Shown here piece by piece: positions 1 to 7,354 of a DNA stretch of 23,264 nucleotides. This DNA comes from an uncultured Loktanella sp. Lineage in GTDB: Bacteria; Pseudomonadota; Alphaproteobacteria; Rhodobacterales; Rhodobacteraceae. The position numbers were made by a program, and so were the translations under genes. The stretch covers positions 1 to 23,264 of the forward strand of contig CAJXTP010000014.1 in the NCBI GenBank assembly GCA_913061335.1, written 5' to 3'. Within the stretch, counting starts at the first letter, position 1. Each line of letters opens with the position of its first letter. Under the pieces are notes generated by a model. That model worked only from the letters and a program-made list of their open reading frames with translations, had not been told where the DNA came from and ran no database searches.

Positions 1-47
1 GAGATGTAGAGAGGTCTCGTGGGCTCGGAGATGTGTATAAGAGACAG
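1..47 (+). other. Illumina Nextera adapter and index (artefact)
   Basis: Positions 14-47 match the 34-nt Nextera Read 2 transposase adapter, whose last 19 bases (29-47) are the Tn5 mosaic end. Positions 6-13 read GTAGAGAG, which matches the i7 adapter form of index N707, and 1-5 (GAGAT) match the end of the P7 primer. The order P7 end, index, Read 2 adapter is that of a library molecule. This is untrimmed library sequence, not a transposon; genomic sequence begins at 48. Confidence 0.97.
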
Positions 48-363
48 GTACCGCAGTGGCCTCAAACCCTTCGCGGTCAGATAGCCAGCGGTAGAACGTT
101 TTGACCGCCGAAAGCGACCGTGCAAGCGACCGCGCGCCGACACCCCGCGCCCGCTCTGACGCCATCCACGATCGCATGTCGCTGACGGTGATTTTGGACA
201 GCGGGCCAAGCCCTTGAGCGTCGCCGTGGTGCTGGGTCATGAAAGCCAGAAAACCGATGACGTCGGATTGATAGGCTTTGATCGTGTTATCAGATGCCCC
301 GCCTAACGCACGACAATGGTCCAGCCATTTGGCCAGCGCATGTGTCAGGGCAGGGGAAATCAT
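48..363 (-). CDS. xerC: Tyrosine recombinase XerC, N-terminal part (cut by adapter)
   Basis: About 105 codons are readable from ATG at 363 leftwards with no stop before the adapter junction at 47/48. The protein begins MISPALTHALAKWLDHCR and runs through a helical SAM-like core-binding domain typical of XerC/XerD (NTIKAYQSDVIGFLAFM near residues 26-42; ARSLSAVKTFYRWL near 81-94). The catalytic R-H-R-Y domain lies outside the window. XerC pairs with XerD to resolve chromosome dimers at dif. The ATG lies only 5 nt beyond the stop of the upstream DUF484 gene, so the two are probably co-transcribed; a DUF484–xerC pair is common in Proteobacteria. XerC is preferred over XerD because of that neighbour. 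The truncation is technical, not a pseudogene. Confidence 0.85.
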
Positions 364-368
364 TGAAG

Positions 369-1076
369 TTACGACAACCAGCGACGCATTGCGCGTTCAA
401 ACACGCCCGCAAAGAACGTCAATAAATCGGTGCCTTGTTGCGGCGTGAACTGATGCGGGTCTTCGGACCCCATCATCAACATACCCGGCAAACGGCCTGG
501 GCCAAAGTCGAGCTTGAGGCAGGCCTCGGATCGGATAAAGCTGGCTTTTTCGCCGTACAGCCCCGCACCGTCAGTCTGGATCTGGCGCAAGGTGACCTGA
601 CGCACTGGGCTGGACCGGCCACGGTTTACGTAAGCATCGATATAGCCTTGTTCGACCACGCCCATAACGGCACCCATTTTACCGATTGCAGGGTCGTCAG
701 CGGCGGCACTGCTTTCAAGCACCAATCGCATGCAATCAACGCGCAGCGTATCGGCCACGTCGGTGGACAAATCTTGCAAGAATGTCTCGAACTTCGTGGC
801 GTCCATCATACGCAATATGGCGCGGTGGACTTGATTGGTGCCCGCAAGGTTTTCATAAGCAGCTGCAATCACGGACCGATGCGTATCTTCCAAACGGTCC
901 AGGCGCGCCTCGAGCCGTTCCATCGCAATACCGCGCAGATCGACGATATTGCCGCCCATGGATTGTTCGTTCGCAGCCACAAGAGCGCGCATAATATCTT
1001 GATCTTCAAGCAGAACGTCGGGGTCTGCGATGATCTTATCACGGACATGGCTGTCCATAAGGAGTTTACTAGTCAT
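369..1076 (-). CDS. DUF484 family protein (GAF-like)
   Basis: A 235-aa soluble protein of the DUF484 family. The N-terminal part (residues 8-70) is helical and charged: it carries VRDKIIADPDVLLEDQDIM, then a short probable coiled coil MERLEARLDRLED near 52-64. The rest looks like a degenerate GAF fold, with FLQDLSTDVADTLRVDCMRLVLE near 100-121 and GMLMMGSEDPHQFTPQQG near 198-215. Family members sit next to xerC; their biochemical role is not established. The start at 1076 is preceded by GAGCAG as a weak ribosome site; an in-frame ATG six codons in (1058) lacks one. The stop is 5 nt before the xerC ATG. The family call is firm, the function unknown. Confidence 0.85.
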   Translation of the reverse strand: MTSKLLMDSHVRDKIIADPDVLLEDQDIMRALVAANEQSMGGNIVDLRGIAMERLEARLDRLEDTHRSVIAAAYENLAGTNQVHRAILRMMDATKFETFLQDLSTDVADTLRVDCMRLVLESSAAADDPAIGKMGAVMGVVEQGYIDAYVNRGRSSPVRQVTLRQIQTDGAGLYGEKASFIRSEACLKLDFGPGRLPGMLMMGSEDPHQFTPQQGTDLLTFFAGVFERAMRRWLS

Positions 1077-1104
1077 GTGCTGCTCAATTTTATTGATTTT
1101 GTGG

Positions 1105-1114
1105 ATGTATAGCA
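1105..1114 (-). promoter_or_regulatory. Possible extended -10 promoter for DUF484-xerC
   Basis: On the minus strand the sequence reads TGCTATACAT, close to an extended -10 element (TGnTATAAT), about 30 nt upstream of the DUF484 start. No good -35 is visible. This is a weak inference from one motif. Confidence 0.25.
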
Positions 1115-1229
1115 GCGTGGGGCGGAAATTTCTTCCTAAAAATGCCCAGTAGGCAGGAATTCCCCCACCGTGTCAGATGTTGGTGCGTCTGTTTGCGCCC
1201 CTACAACCTGTTGTGGTGCCAGATAGGTG

Positions 1230-1260
1230 ATGGTGTGGGCAACTGTGCCGCCCACACCAT
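1230..1260. terminator. Perfect stem-loop downstream of the transaldolase gene
   Basis: An 11-bp perfect inverted repeat (ATGGTGTGGGC at 1230-1240, GCCCACACCAT at 1250-1260) with a 9-nt loop begins about 10 nt after the fsa/tal stop, read on the minus strand. It lacks a U-tract on the minus strand, so it may be an mRNA 3'-end stabiliser or a weak terminator rather than a canonical intrinsic terminator. It separates the aldolase gene from DUF484. Confidence 0.55.
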
Positions 1261-1270
1261 AATTTTCGTA

Positions 1271-1924
1271 TTACAGGATTTTAATACCTGCCTTTTTGAT
1301 GTCAGCCATAAAACCAGCAAGGCCATTGTCGGTCAAAACATGGTTTGCCATCGCCTTGATTACATTCGGCGGTGCGGTGCAAACATCAGCGCCGATTTTT
1401 GCACATTCAGACATGTGGTTAGCGTTGCGAATAGACGCCGCAAGGATTTGTGTCTCGAACCCGTAGTTGTCGTAAATCGTGCGGATGTCGTCGATCAATT
1501 CCAGACCATCAAGGTTGATATCATCCAGACGACCGATGAACGGGCTAATGAATGTGGCCCCGGCCTTTGCAGCCAAAAGCGCTTGGTTTGCTGAGAAACA
1601 CAAGGTCACGTTGACCATGATGCCTTGCTCGGACAGCACCTTACATGTCTGCAAGCCAGCCCATGTCAGTGGTACTTTTACGGCAATGTTATCGGCGATT
1701 TTCGCCAGCTTAAGGCCCTCGGCCAGCATCGTCTCGTGGTCAAGCGCCACAACTTCGGCCGACACAGGACCGTCTACGATGGAGCAAATCTCTTTGGTGA
1801 CTTCGAGAATATCGAGGCCAGATTTCGCAATGATCGACGGGTTCGTCGTGACCCCATCCACCATCCCGTAAGCGAGCAATTCTTTAATTTGGTCGATGTC
1901 GGCGGTGTCTACGAAAAACTTCAT
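1271..1924 (-). CDS. fsa: Transaldolase / fructose-6-phosphate aldolase family protein (TalC/FSA type)
   Basis: A 217-aa short-type transaldolase, a single TIM barrel that would act in the non-oxidative pentose phosphate pathway or in fructose-6-phosphate aldol cleavage. Visible motifs are MKFFVDTADIDQI at the N terminus, GVTTNPS near 24-30, and the Schiff-base lysine in NIAVKVPLT (K83). SPFIGRLDD at 127-135 carries Phe129, where E. coli FSA has Tyr131. In this family Phe at that site goes with transaldolase rather than aldolase activity, so the common label fructose-6-phosphate aldolase may be wrong. The reading frame extends upstream to 1999, but the ATG at 1924 has GGAG about 8 nt before it and begins the conserved MKFFVDTA. 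The gene is divergent from priA across 92 bp. Confidence 0.9.
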   Translation of the reverse strand: MKFFVDTADIDQIKELLAYGMVDGVTTNPSIIAKSGLDILEVTKEICSIVDGPVSAEVVALDHETMLAEGLKLAKIADNIAVKVPLTWAGLQTCKVLSEQGIMVNVTLCFSANQALLAAKAGATFISPFIGRLDDINLDGLELIDDIRTIYDNYGFETQILAASIRNANHMSECAKIGADVCTAPPNVIKAMANHVLTDNGLAGFMADIKKAGIKIL

Positions 1925-2016
1925 GGGGATATCTCCGGTCAAGTGCTTGGGTTTTGTTGCATCAGCGTTTACCTCATAGTGGACGAAGCGGAAAGCCATA
2001 AGGTGACGGGCCAGCC

Positions 2017-4209
2017 ATGACAGCAGAGTTCTTTGACGAAGGTGATCTGGTTGCCGTGCTGACGGCGCAGCCGATTGACCGCTTTTTGGACTATAAAGCC
2101 CCCGAGGGCGGCTGCCATTTGGGCGCGTTTGTCGAGGTGCCGCTTGGTCCGCGAAAAGTGCTCGGTGTTGTTTGGGGCAAAGGCGCGGGTGACTTTGTCT
2201 ATGCCAAGGTGCGGTCAGTCATCCGGGTGCTGGATGTGGCCCCAATGCGCGATGAGATGCGCGAATTTCTGACCCGTGCGGCCGATTACACTCTAACGCC
2301 GATGTCCGCGATGTTGCGCCTTGCGACCCGCGCACCCGGCTTGGGTGATGCACCGTCGATGCGCACGGTCTACAGGCTTGGATCAACGGACCCATCCCGC
2401 GTGACCGAGGCCCGCACCAAGGTGCTCGAAGTGCTGCGCGATTACGGCGGATTGTCGTTCACATTGGGCGAGTTGGCCGAGATGGCAGGCGTCGGAACGT
2501 CCGTCGTGAAGGGCCTTGTTAAACAAGGGGCGGTCAGCGAAGAAGATGCGCCGCGCGATGTGCCTTATCCGCGGCTCGACCCTGATTATGGCGGCAAGGA
2601 ATTGTCCGCTGATCAAGCAGACGGCGCCGAGGTTTTGCGCGCCGCATTGCGCACCGATGCTTACGGGACAACCTTGCTGAAAGGCGTTACTGGATCGGGC
2701 AAAACCGAGGTCTATTTGGAAGCAGTGGCCGAATGTTTGCGCATGGGTCGTCAGGCCTTGGTTCTGCTCCCAGAGATCGCGTTGTCAGGCGAATTTATCA
2801 ACCGCGTCGAGGCCCGATTTGGGTTTAAACCCGCTGAATGGCATTCTGGTGTGACGATGACTGAACGGCGGCGGTGCTGGAAAATGGTTGGCCAAGGGTC
2901 CGCACAATTGATCGTTGGCGCACGGTCGGCATTGTTTTTGCCGTTCCAAAATCTGGGCCTGATCGTCGTCGATGAAGAGCACGATACGTCATATAAACAA
3001 GAGGATGGCGTGTTATATAACGCCCGCGATATGGCGGTTTTACGTGCTGCGATAAATGGTGCGCAGGTGGTTTTGGCGTCGGCTACGCCGAGTTTGGAGA
3101 GCTGGGCGAATGTTGAGGCGGGTAAATATACGCGGCTGGTGCTGAGCTCGCGGTATGGTCCTGCGGTGATGCCGAAGATGTCTGCGATTGATATGCGCGC
3201 AGAGGATTTACCGGGTGGAAAATGGGTATCGCCGACGCTGCGCGATGCGATTGCGCAGCGGATGGAACGGGGCGAACAGTCGCTGATTTTCTTGAACCGT
3301 CGTGGCTATGCGCCGGTCACATTATGCCGCGCGTGTGGCAACCAAATTGGCTGCGATCAATGCGATGCGCGCATGGTTGAACACCGGTTTTTGAACCGCC
3401 TGATGTGCCACCAATGTGGTGAAACAAAACCAATGCCAAAGGTTTGTCCGCATTGCGAAGCAGAGGACAAATTATCGGCTGTTGGGCCAGGCGTTGAGCG
3501 TATGGGCGAGGAAATTACCGCGCTATTTCCTGATGCCCGCGTCGCGGTTTTGTCGTCGGATTTATACGGATCCGCGCGGGCCATGAAAGCCCATATCGAG
3601 CAGATCGCACAGGGTGGCACGGACATCATTATTGGCACGCAATTGGTGGCAAAAGGCCATAACTTTCCGTTACTTACGCTTGTCGGCGTGATCGACGCGG
3701 ACCTTGGATTGCAGGGGTCTGATTTGCGGGCTGCCGAGCGGACGTTTCAACTGATGCGCCAAGTCGCTGGACGGGCAGGTCGCGCGGAAAAACAAGGCGA
3801 GGCGTTGTTGCAAACCTATCAGCCGGAACATGCTGTTATCAGGGCTATTTTAGCGGGCGACGAGGAGAAATTCTGGGCCGCAGAAGCCGGTGAACGCAAG
3901 GCCGCCGGGGTGCCGCCGTATGGGCGTATGGCGGGGATAATTTTGAGCAGTCCGAACGCCGATGATGTGTTTAATCTGGGCGCTGAAATGGCGCGTAGAG
4001 ACGGGCCTTTGCGCGCCATCGGGGCGCAAGTTTACGGGCCAGCGCCTGCGCCGATTGCACGGGTGCGCGGGCGTCACCGCGTCCGGTTATTGGTGAAGGC
4101 GGACAAGGCCGCGCCGCTGCAAAAAGCACTGGCTGCATGGGCCGCGCAGTTCCGTTTACCGACCAATACGCGCCTGTCGATCGACATCGATCCACAGAGT
4201 TTTTATTGA
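2017..4209 (+). CDS. priA: Primosomal protein N' (replication restart helicase PriA)
   Basis: A 730-aa superfamily 2 DNA helicase that recognises abandoned forks and starts primosome reassembly. The N-terminal 3'-DNA-binding domain spans about 8-100. The Walker A motif GVTGSGKT is at 223-230 and the DEEH box at 319-322. A zinc-binding insertion has four CxxC pairs (C437/C440, C446/C449, C464/C467, C477/C480), as in the family. Helicase motifs include GTQLVAKGHNFP and QVAGRAGRAEK in the C-terminal half. The length is normal for alphaproteobacteria. The start is supported by AAGGTGA at 2000-2006. It is divergent from the transaldolase gene and convergent with the unknown gene ending at 4315. 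Confidence 0.97.
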   Translation: MTAEFFDEGDLVAVLTAQPIDRFLDYKAPEGGCHLGAFVEVPLGPRKVLGVVWGKGAGDFVYAKVRSVIRVLDVAPMRDEMREFLTRAADYTLTPMSAMLRLATRAPGLGDAPSMRTVYRLGSTDPSRVTEARTKVLEVLRDYGGLSFTLGELAEMAGVGTSVVKGLVKQGAVSEEDAPRDVPYPRLDPDYGGKELSADQADGAEVLRAALRTDAYGTTLLKGVTGSGKTEVYLEAVAECLRMGRQALVLLPEIALSGEFINRVEARFGFKPAEWHSGVTMTERRRCWKMVGQGSAQLIVGARSALFLPFQNLGLIVVDEEHDTSYKQEDGVLYNARDMAVLRAAINGAQVVLASATPSLESWANVEAGKYTRLVLSSRYGPAVMPKMSAIDMRAEDLPGGKWVSPTLRDAIAQRMERGEQSLIFLNRRGYAPVTLCRACGNQIGCDQCDARMVEHRFLNRLMCHQCGETKPMPKVCPHCEAEDKLSAVGPGVERMGEEITALFPDARVAVLSSDLYGSARAMKAHIEQIAQGGTDIIIGTQLVAKGHNFPLLTLVGVIDADLGLQGSDLRAAERTFQLMRQVAGRAGRAEKQGEALLQTYQPEHAVIRAILAGDEEKFWAAEAGERKAAGVPPYGRMAGIILSSPNADDVFNLGAEMARRDGPLRAIGAQVYGPAPAPIARVRGRHRVRLLVKADKAAPLQKALAAWAAQFRLPTNTRLSIDIDPQSFY

Positions 4210-4228
4210 GAAAAGTGCTGTATGTTTT

Positions 4229-4261
4229 GCATAAGTTTCGCATAAGTTTTGCATAAGTTGT
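4229..4261. repeat. Three tandem 11-bp repeats
   Basis: The unit GCATAAGTTT plus one variable base occurs at 4229, 4240 and 4251 with an exact 11-bp period (the last copy is GCATAAGTTG). It starts 20 bp after the priA stop, in the AT-rich gap between convergent genes. The period is near one helical turn, so all copies would face the same side of the DNA. Function unknown; it could be a protein-binding array or replication slippage. Confidence 0.8.
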
Positions 4262-4314
4262 TTTTTGGGTCAGGATCGACCCGTTTTTGACTGCTTTGAG
4301 TGTGGCGCTTTGCT

Positions 4315-5190
4315 TTACATGTCAGTTTCTAGCGCAGGGTCGATTTTTACCCTTAGCCGCTTGAGCCGCGCAAAAACTGTCCTGCGATCAATCATAATTT
4401 CCATAAGCATTGAGCGCGCCAGCGGGAAAATTACGGCGTCGCTTTCTGCCAAGGCCCACAAGCGCGCCAGCATGTTGCGGTCAAGATCCCCCAAGTTAAT
4501 TGAAAAGGGCTGCATGTCGAAAGCAATATCTGGCTGCGCGGTATCCGGGTTTCGTTGAAAGGGTACATCGGCGGGCGTACCGGTTAGTCTCCGCTCGCTT
4601 TCATGGAGTTTAATGGAGTCGAACAAGATCGACAGACCCATGCCAAGCGCACGCTGTTCCAGCGTCACACCGTGATCGGCAAATGTCGTTGCCGCCGAGA
4701 TGCGCCACCGTATGTTCAATTCCTTGGCAAGCCAGTTCCCCTTTTCCTGCCAAAGCCTGATATACAGTGAAAGGATTTCGGGCGGCGGCGCATTACGTCG
4801 CAAATTGGCAATAAGCATTGCGTGCACATAAAGCAGCATGCTTCGGCCCTGAAATTCTTTTTGAAACTCGAGATGCTTGCGTTCAATTAATGCTTTTTCG
4901 ATGGTTTCCGGTCGGGCATCGGGCGCAGAAACGATGCGTAACATGAGCGCGTGTAAGTCGCAGTCAACCGCTGGAAGATAGGAGAGCGGGGCTATGTAAG
5001 GCTTTTGTGATTTTTCAAACTTTTTCAGCAGTGTATAAAAGCCGCCGCTATAGACGTCGCGCCTTGCATCCATATCTGATCCCGCTAGCGGGTTCTTTTG
5101 ATACTGCAAGCCGAGGCTAGTCGGCGTTGGTAACCGCCTGCCAAATGCCTGCCGAATGGATTTGAAAAATGAATTGGTTGTCTTGGTCAT
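4315..5190 (-). CDS. Hypothetical protein, 291 aa, family not recognised
   Basis: I do not recognise this protein. It is soluble, with no signal peptide or membrane span, and appears mostly helical. The N terminus is basic (residues 1-35, FFKSIRQAFGRRLP). A Pro/Tyr-rich stretch PYIAPLSYLPAVDCDLH lies at 64-80, and helices around 95-135 contain EFQGRSMLLYVHAMLIANL. A linker at 203-235 is rich in Pro, Asp and Gln, and the C terminus is amphipathic and basic (IMIDRRTVFARLKRLRVKI, 265-283). The last part could suit nucleic-acid or protein binding, but this is speculation. The frame is open to a GTG at 5259, but ATG at 5190 is preferred because GGTGA sits just before it. It stands alone between convergent priA and a divergent MFS gene, and looks AT-richer than its neighbours, which may mean an accessory insertion. 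Confidence 0.7.
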   Translation of the reverse strand: MTKTTNSFFKSIRQAFGRRLPTPTSLGLQYQKNPLAGSDMDARRDVYSGGFYTLLKKFEKSQKPYIAPLSYLPAVDCDLHALMLRIVSAPDARPETIEKALIERKHLEFQKEFQGRSMLLYVHAMLIANLRRNAPPPEILSLYIRLWQEKGNWLAKELNIRWRISAATTFADHGVTLEQRALGMGLSILFDSIKLHESERRLTGTPADVPFQRNPDTAQPDIAFDMQPFSINLGDLDRNMLARLWALAESDAVIFPLARSMLMEIMIDRRTVFARLKRLRVKIDPALETDM

Positions 5191-5347
5191 ATTGTCACCG
5201 CTTAATTTACCTGAACCTAGGATCATGCGCTGCGTAGGTCCAGAGATTACCACGCGCACCGGAAGTGGAATGGCAATGGGTCAAAGTGTGGGTCTATTGA
5301 GGTATCGTCACAGCCCGCTTTCCAATCCCAAATATCAGGCGTAAGCC

Positions 5348-6583
5348 GTGCATATGAAAATAGTTCGCTTAGATGATGCCCTGACGCTGCCGTTTTGGCG
5401 CCGCCCAATTGCCCTGCTGTTCATGATGGCGTTGGCGATGCCAATTGCGTTTAATACGTGGTCGGCGTTGCTCAATAACTTTGTGATCGAGGTCGCGGGG
5501 TTTGATGGCTCGGATATTGGTCTGCTGCATACTGTGCGCGAAATTCCGGGGTTTTTGGCCGTTGGCGTGATCGCGTTGATCATCTTTATTCGCGAGCAGG
5601 TGCTGGGGCTGGTGGCTTTGGTTATGCTCGGCGTGGCGACGGGGATTACGGCATTTTTCCCGAGCATGACCGGGATTTTGACGCTGACCATGCTGTCGTC
5701 CATCGGGTTCCATTATTACGAGACGGTCAATCAGTCGCTGCAATTGCAATGGATTGAAAAGGCCCGTGCGCCGCAGATGATTGGCTGGCTGATGGCCGCT
5801 GGGTCGGCTGTTACGTTTGTGGCCTATGTGCTAATCGTGATGACGTGGCAGGCGTTTGATCTGTCATATGCCTTTGTTTATATGGTGTCGGGTGGTGCGA
5901 CTGTTGCGATTGCGCTGTTTTGTTTGTTTGCCTATCCGCAGTTTGAAGCCCCGCATCCGCAGTTAAAGACGTTTGTGCTGCGCCGTCGGTATTGGCTGTA
6001 TTATACGCTGCAATTTATGGCCGGTGCGCGCCGCCAGATTTTTGTCGTGTTTGCAGGGTTTATGATGGTCGAAAAGTTCGGCTTTGACGTACATGAGATC
6101 ACGTCGCTGTATTTGCTGACACTGATGACCAATATTTTTGTCGCGCCGCTGATTGGGCGCATTGTTGGTGTGTTTGGTGAACGGCGCGCGTTGTTGTTTG
6201 AATATGCTGGGCTGGTGTTGGTGTTTTCGGCATATGGCGGCGTGTATTTCTTTGGTTGGGGTGTTGTGATCGCGGCGACATTGTATGTGATTGATCATAT
6301 TTTCTTTGCCCTCGCGCTTGCGTTGAAGACGTATTTCCAGAAGATCGCTGATCCCCAAGATATTGCCCCGACGGCTGCCGTTGCCTTTACGATCAACCAT
6401 ATTGCGGCGGTGTTTTTGCCGGTGCTGCTTGGGTTGTTGTGGTTGGTTAGCCCTGCGGCGGTGTTTGTGTTGGCGGCTTGCATGGCGTCTGTGTCGTTTG
6501 GATTGGCGCTATTAATTCCGCGTCATCCGGCCAAGGGTCACGAGACTGTGTTTCAAACCCGATTGACGATAGCTGCGGAGTAG
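5348..6583 (+). CDS. MFS transporter
   Basis: A 411-aa integral membrane protein with about a dozen hydrophobic segments, consistent with the major facilitator superfamily. Segments include PIALLFMMALAMPIAFNTW (about 19-37), FLAVGVIALIIFI (about 69-81), LVALVMLGVATGITAFF (about 87-103) and, near the C terminus, AVFLPVLLGLLWLV. A basic loop (LRRRYWLYYT, about 211-220) marks the middle, and PLIGRIVGVFGERRALL in the second half resembles the conserved MFS loop 8-9 region. The substrate cannot be inferred. The GTG at 5348 has AGG 8 nt upstream; ATG at 5354 is an alternative. It lies in the same direction as msrA (55-bp gap) and could be co-transcribed with it. Confidence 0.8.
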   Translation: MHMKIVRLDDALTLPFWRRPIALLFMMALAMPIAFNTWSALLNNFVIEVAGFDGSDIGLLHTVREIPGFLAVGVIALIIFIREQVLGLVALVMLGVATGITAFFPSMTGILTLTMLSSIGFHYYETVNQSLQLQWIEKARAPQMIGWLMAAGSAVTFVAYVLIVMTWQAFDLSYAFVYMVSGGATVAIALFCLFAYPQFEAPHPQLKTFVLRRRYWLYYTLQFMAGARRQIFVVFAGFMMVEKFGFDVHEITSLYLLTLMTNIFVAPLIGRIVGVFGERRALLFEYAGLVLVFSAYGGVYFFGWGVVIAATLYVIDHIFFALALALKTYFQKIADPQDIAPTAAVAFTINHIAAVFLPVLLGLLWLVSPAAVFVLAACMASVSFGLALLIPRHPAKGHETVFQTRLTIAAE

Positions 6584-6638
6584 TAATTTTCGCGCGCCGC
6601 CCCATATTAAACTGACACCCAAGATAAAGGAGCTTTCT

Positions 6639-7286
6639 ATGCTGTCTATGTTCCGTACGAAATCCGAGATGGTCGCTGCTGACGCCGCCCTTATGGGCCG
6701 AGATGCGGCTTTGCCGACTGCACAGAACCACTTTGTTCTGAATACGCCGTTGAAAGAAGTTCCTGCCGGGATGGAGGTCGCCATATTTGGGATGGGCTGT
6801 TTCTGGGGTGTTGAACGCATTTTCTGGCAATTGGACGGCGTGTTTAGCACGTCTGTTGGCTATGCTGCCGGATTTACCCCAAATGCCACCTATGAAGAGG
6901 TGTGCACGGGCAATACTGGCCATAACGAAGTCGTGCGTGTGGTGTTTAACCCTGCCAAGATTTCCTATGACCAGTTGTTGCAGGTGTTCTGGGAGGGCCA
7001 TGATCCGACCACGGGTATGCGTCAGGGCAATGATGCGGGTACGCAGTACCGGTCTGGGATTTACACAACGACGGACGCGCAGGCGGCAGCGGCTGAAGCG
7101 AGCAAGGTTGGTTTTGGACCACGGTTGGTTGCGGCTGGCCACGGTGCAATCACGACCGAGATTTTGCCTGCGCCTGACTATTATTACGCCGAAGGCTATC
7201 ATCAGCAGTATCTGGCCAAGAACCCTAGCGGATATTGTGGGATCGGTGGCACGGGTGTGACCTGTCCGATTGGCACAAACGTCTAA
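6639..7286 (+). CDS. msrA: Peptide methionine (S)-S-oxide reductase MsrA
   Basis: A 215-aa enzyme that reduces the S-epimer of methionine sulfoxide in proteins, using thioredoxin. The catalytic GCFWG motif is at 53-57 (Cys54 nucleophile), followed by GVFSTSVGYAAG and the VCTGNTGHNEVVRV region. Two further cysteines at the C terminus (C200 and C209, in GYCGIGGTGVTCP) are the likely resolving and recycling residues. A roughly 45-residue N-terminal extension before the core, as in E. coli MsrA, marks the long form. AAAGGAG lies upstream of ATG 6639. A prmA gene follows after 68 bp containing a large hairpin. Confidence 0.96.
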   Translation: MLSMFRTKSEMVAADAALMGRDAALPTAQNHFVLNTPLKEVPAGMEVAIFGMGCFWGVERIFWQLDGVFSTSVGYAAGFTPNATYEEVCTGNTGHNEVVRVVFNPAKISYDQLLQVFWEGHDPTTGMRQGNDAGTQYRSGIYTTTDAQAAAAEASKVGFGPRLVAAGHGAITTEILPAPDYYYAEGYHQQYLAKNPSGYCGIGGTGVTCPIGTNV

Positions 7287-7301
7287 GACCAATTGACCAA
7301 T

Positions 7302-7354
7302 GCGGGGCGATTGCCTAGGCGAGGGGTGACCCCACCTATAAGGCAATTGCCCGC
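7302..7354 (+). promoter_or_regulatory. Long hairpin abutting the prmA start codon
   Basis: Arms at 7302-7316 and 7341-7354 pair over 14 bp with one bulge (G7304) and one G-U pair. The 24-nt loop holds a second mini-hairpin, GGGGTGACCCC at 7323-7333. The 3' arm ends exactly before the prmA ATG and contains most of the only AAGG-like ribosome site (7340-7343). There is no U-tract, so this is better read as a translation-controlling leader than a terminator, though it could also end msrA transcripts. The pairing is read directly; the role is inferred. Confidence 0.6.

Noticed and set aside
29..47. Tn5/IS50 mosaic end suggesting a transposon
   Set aside because: It is flanked by the Nextera adapter tail and index, so it comes from library preparation, not from a resident element.
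4265..4558. 97-aa plus-strand open frame at the end of the 291-aa gene
   Set aside because: It mostly overlaps the minus-strand gene, lacks a ribosome site and reads Ser/Arg/Ile-rich like a shadow.
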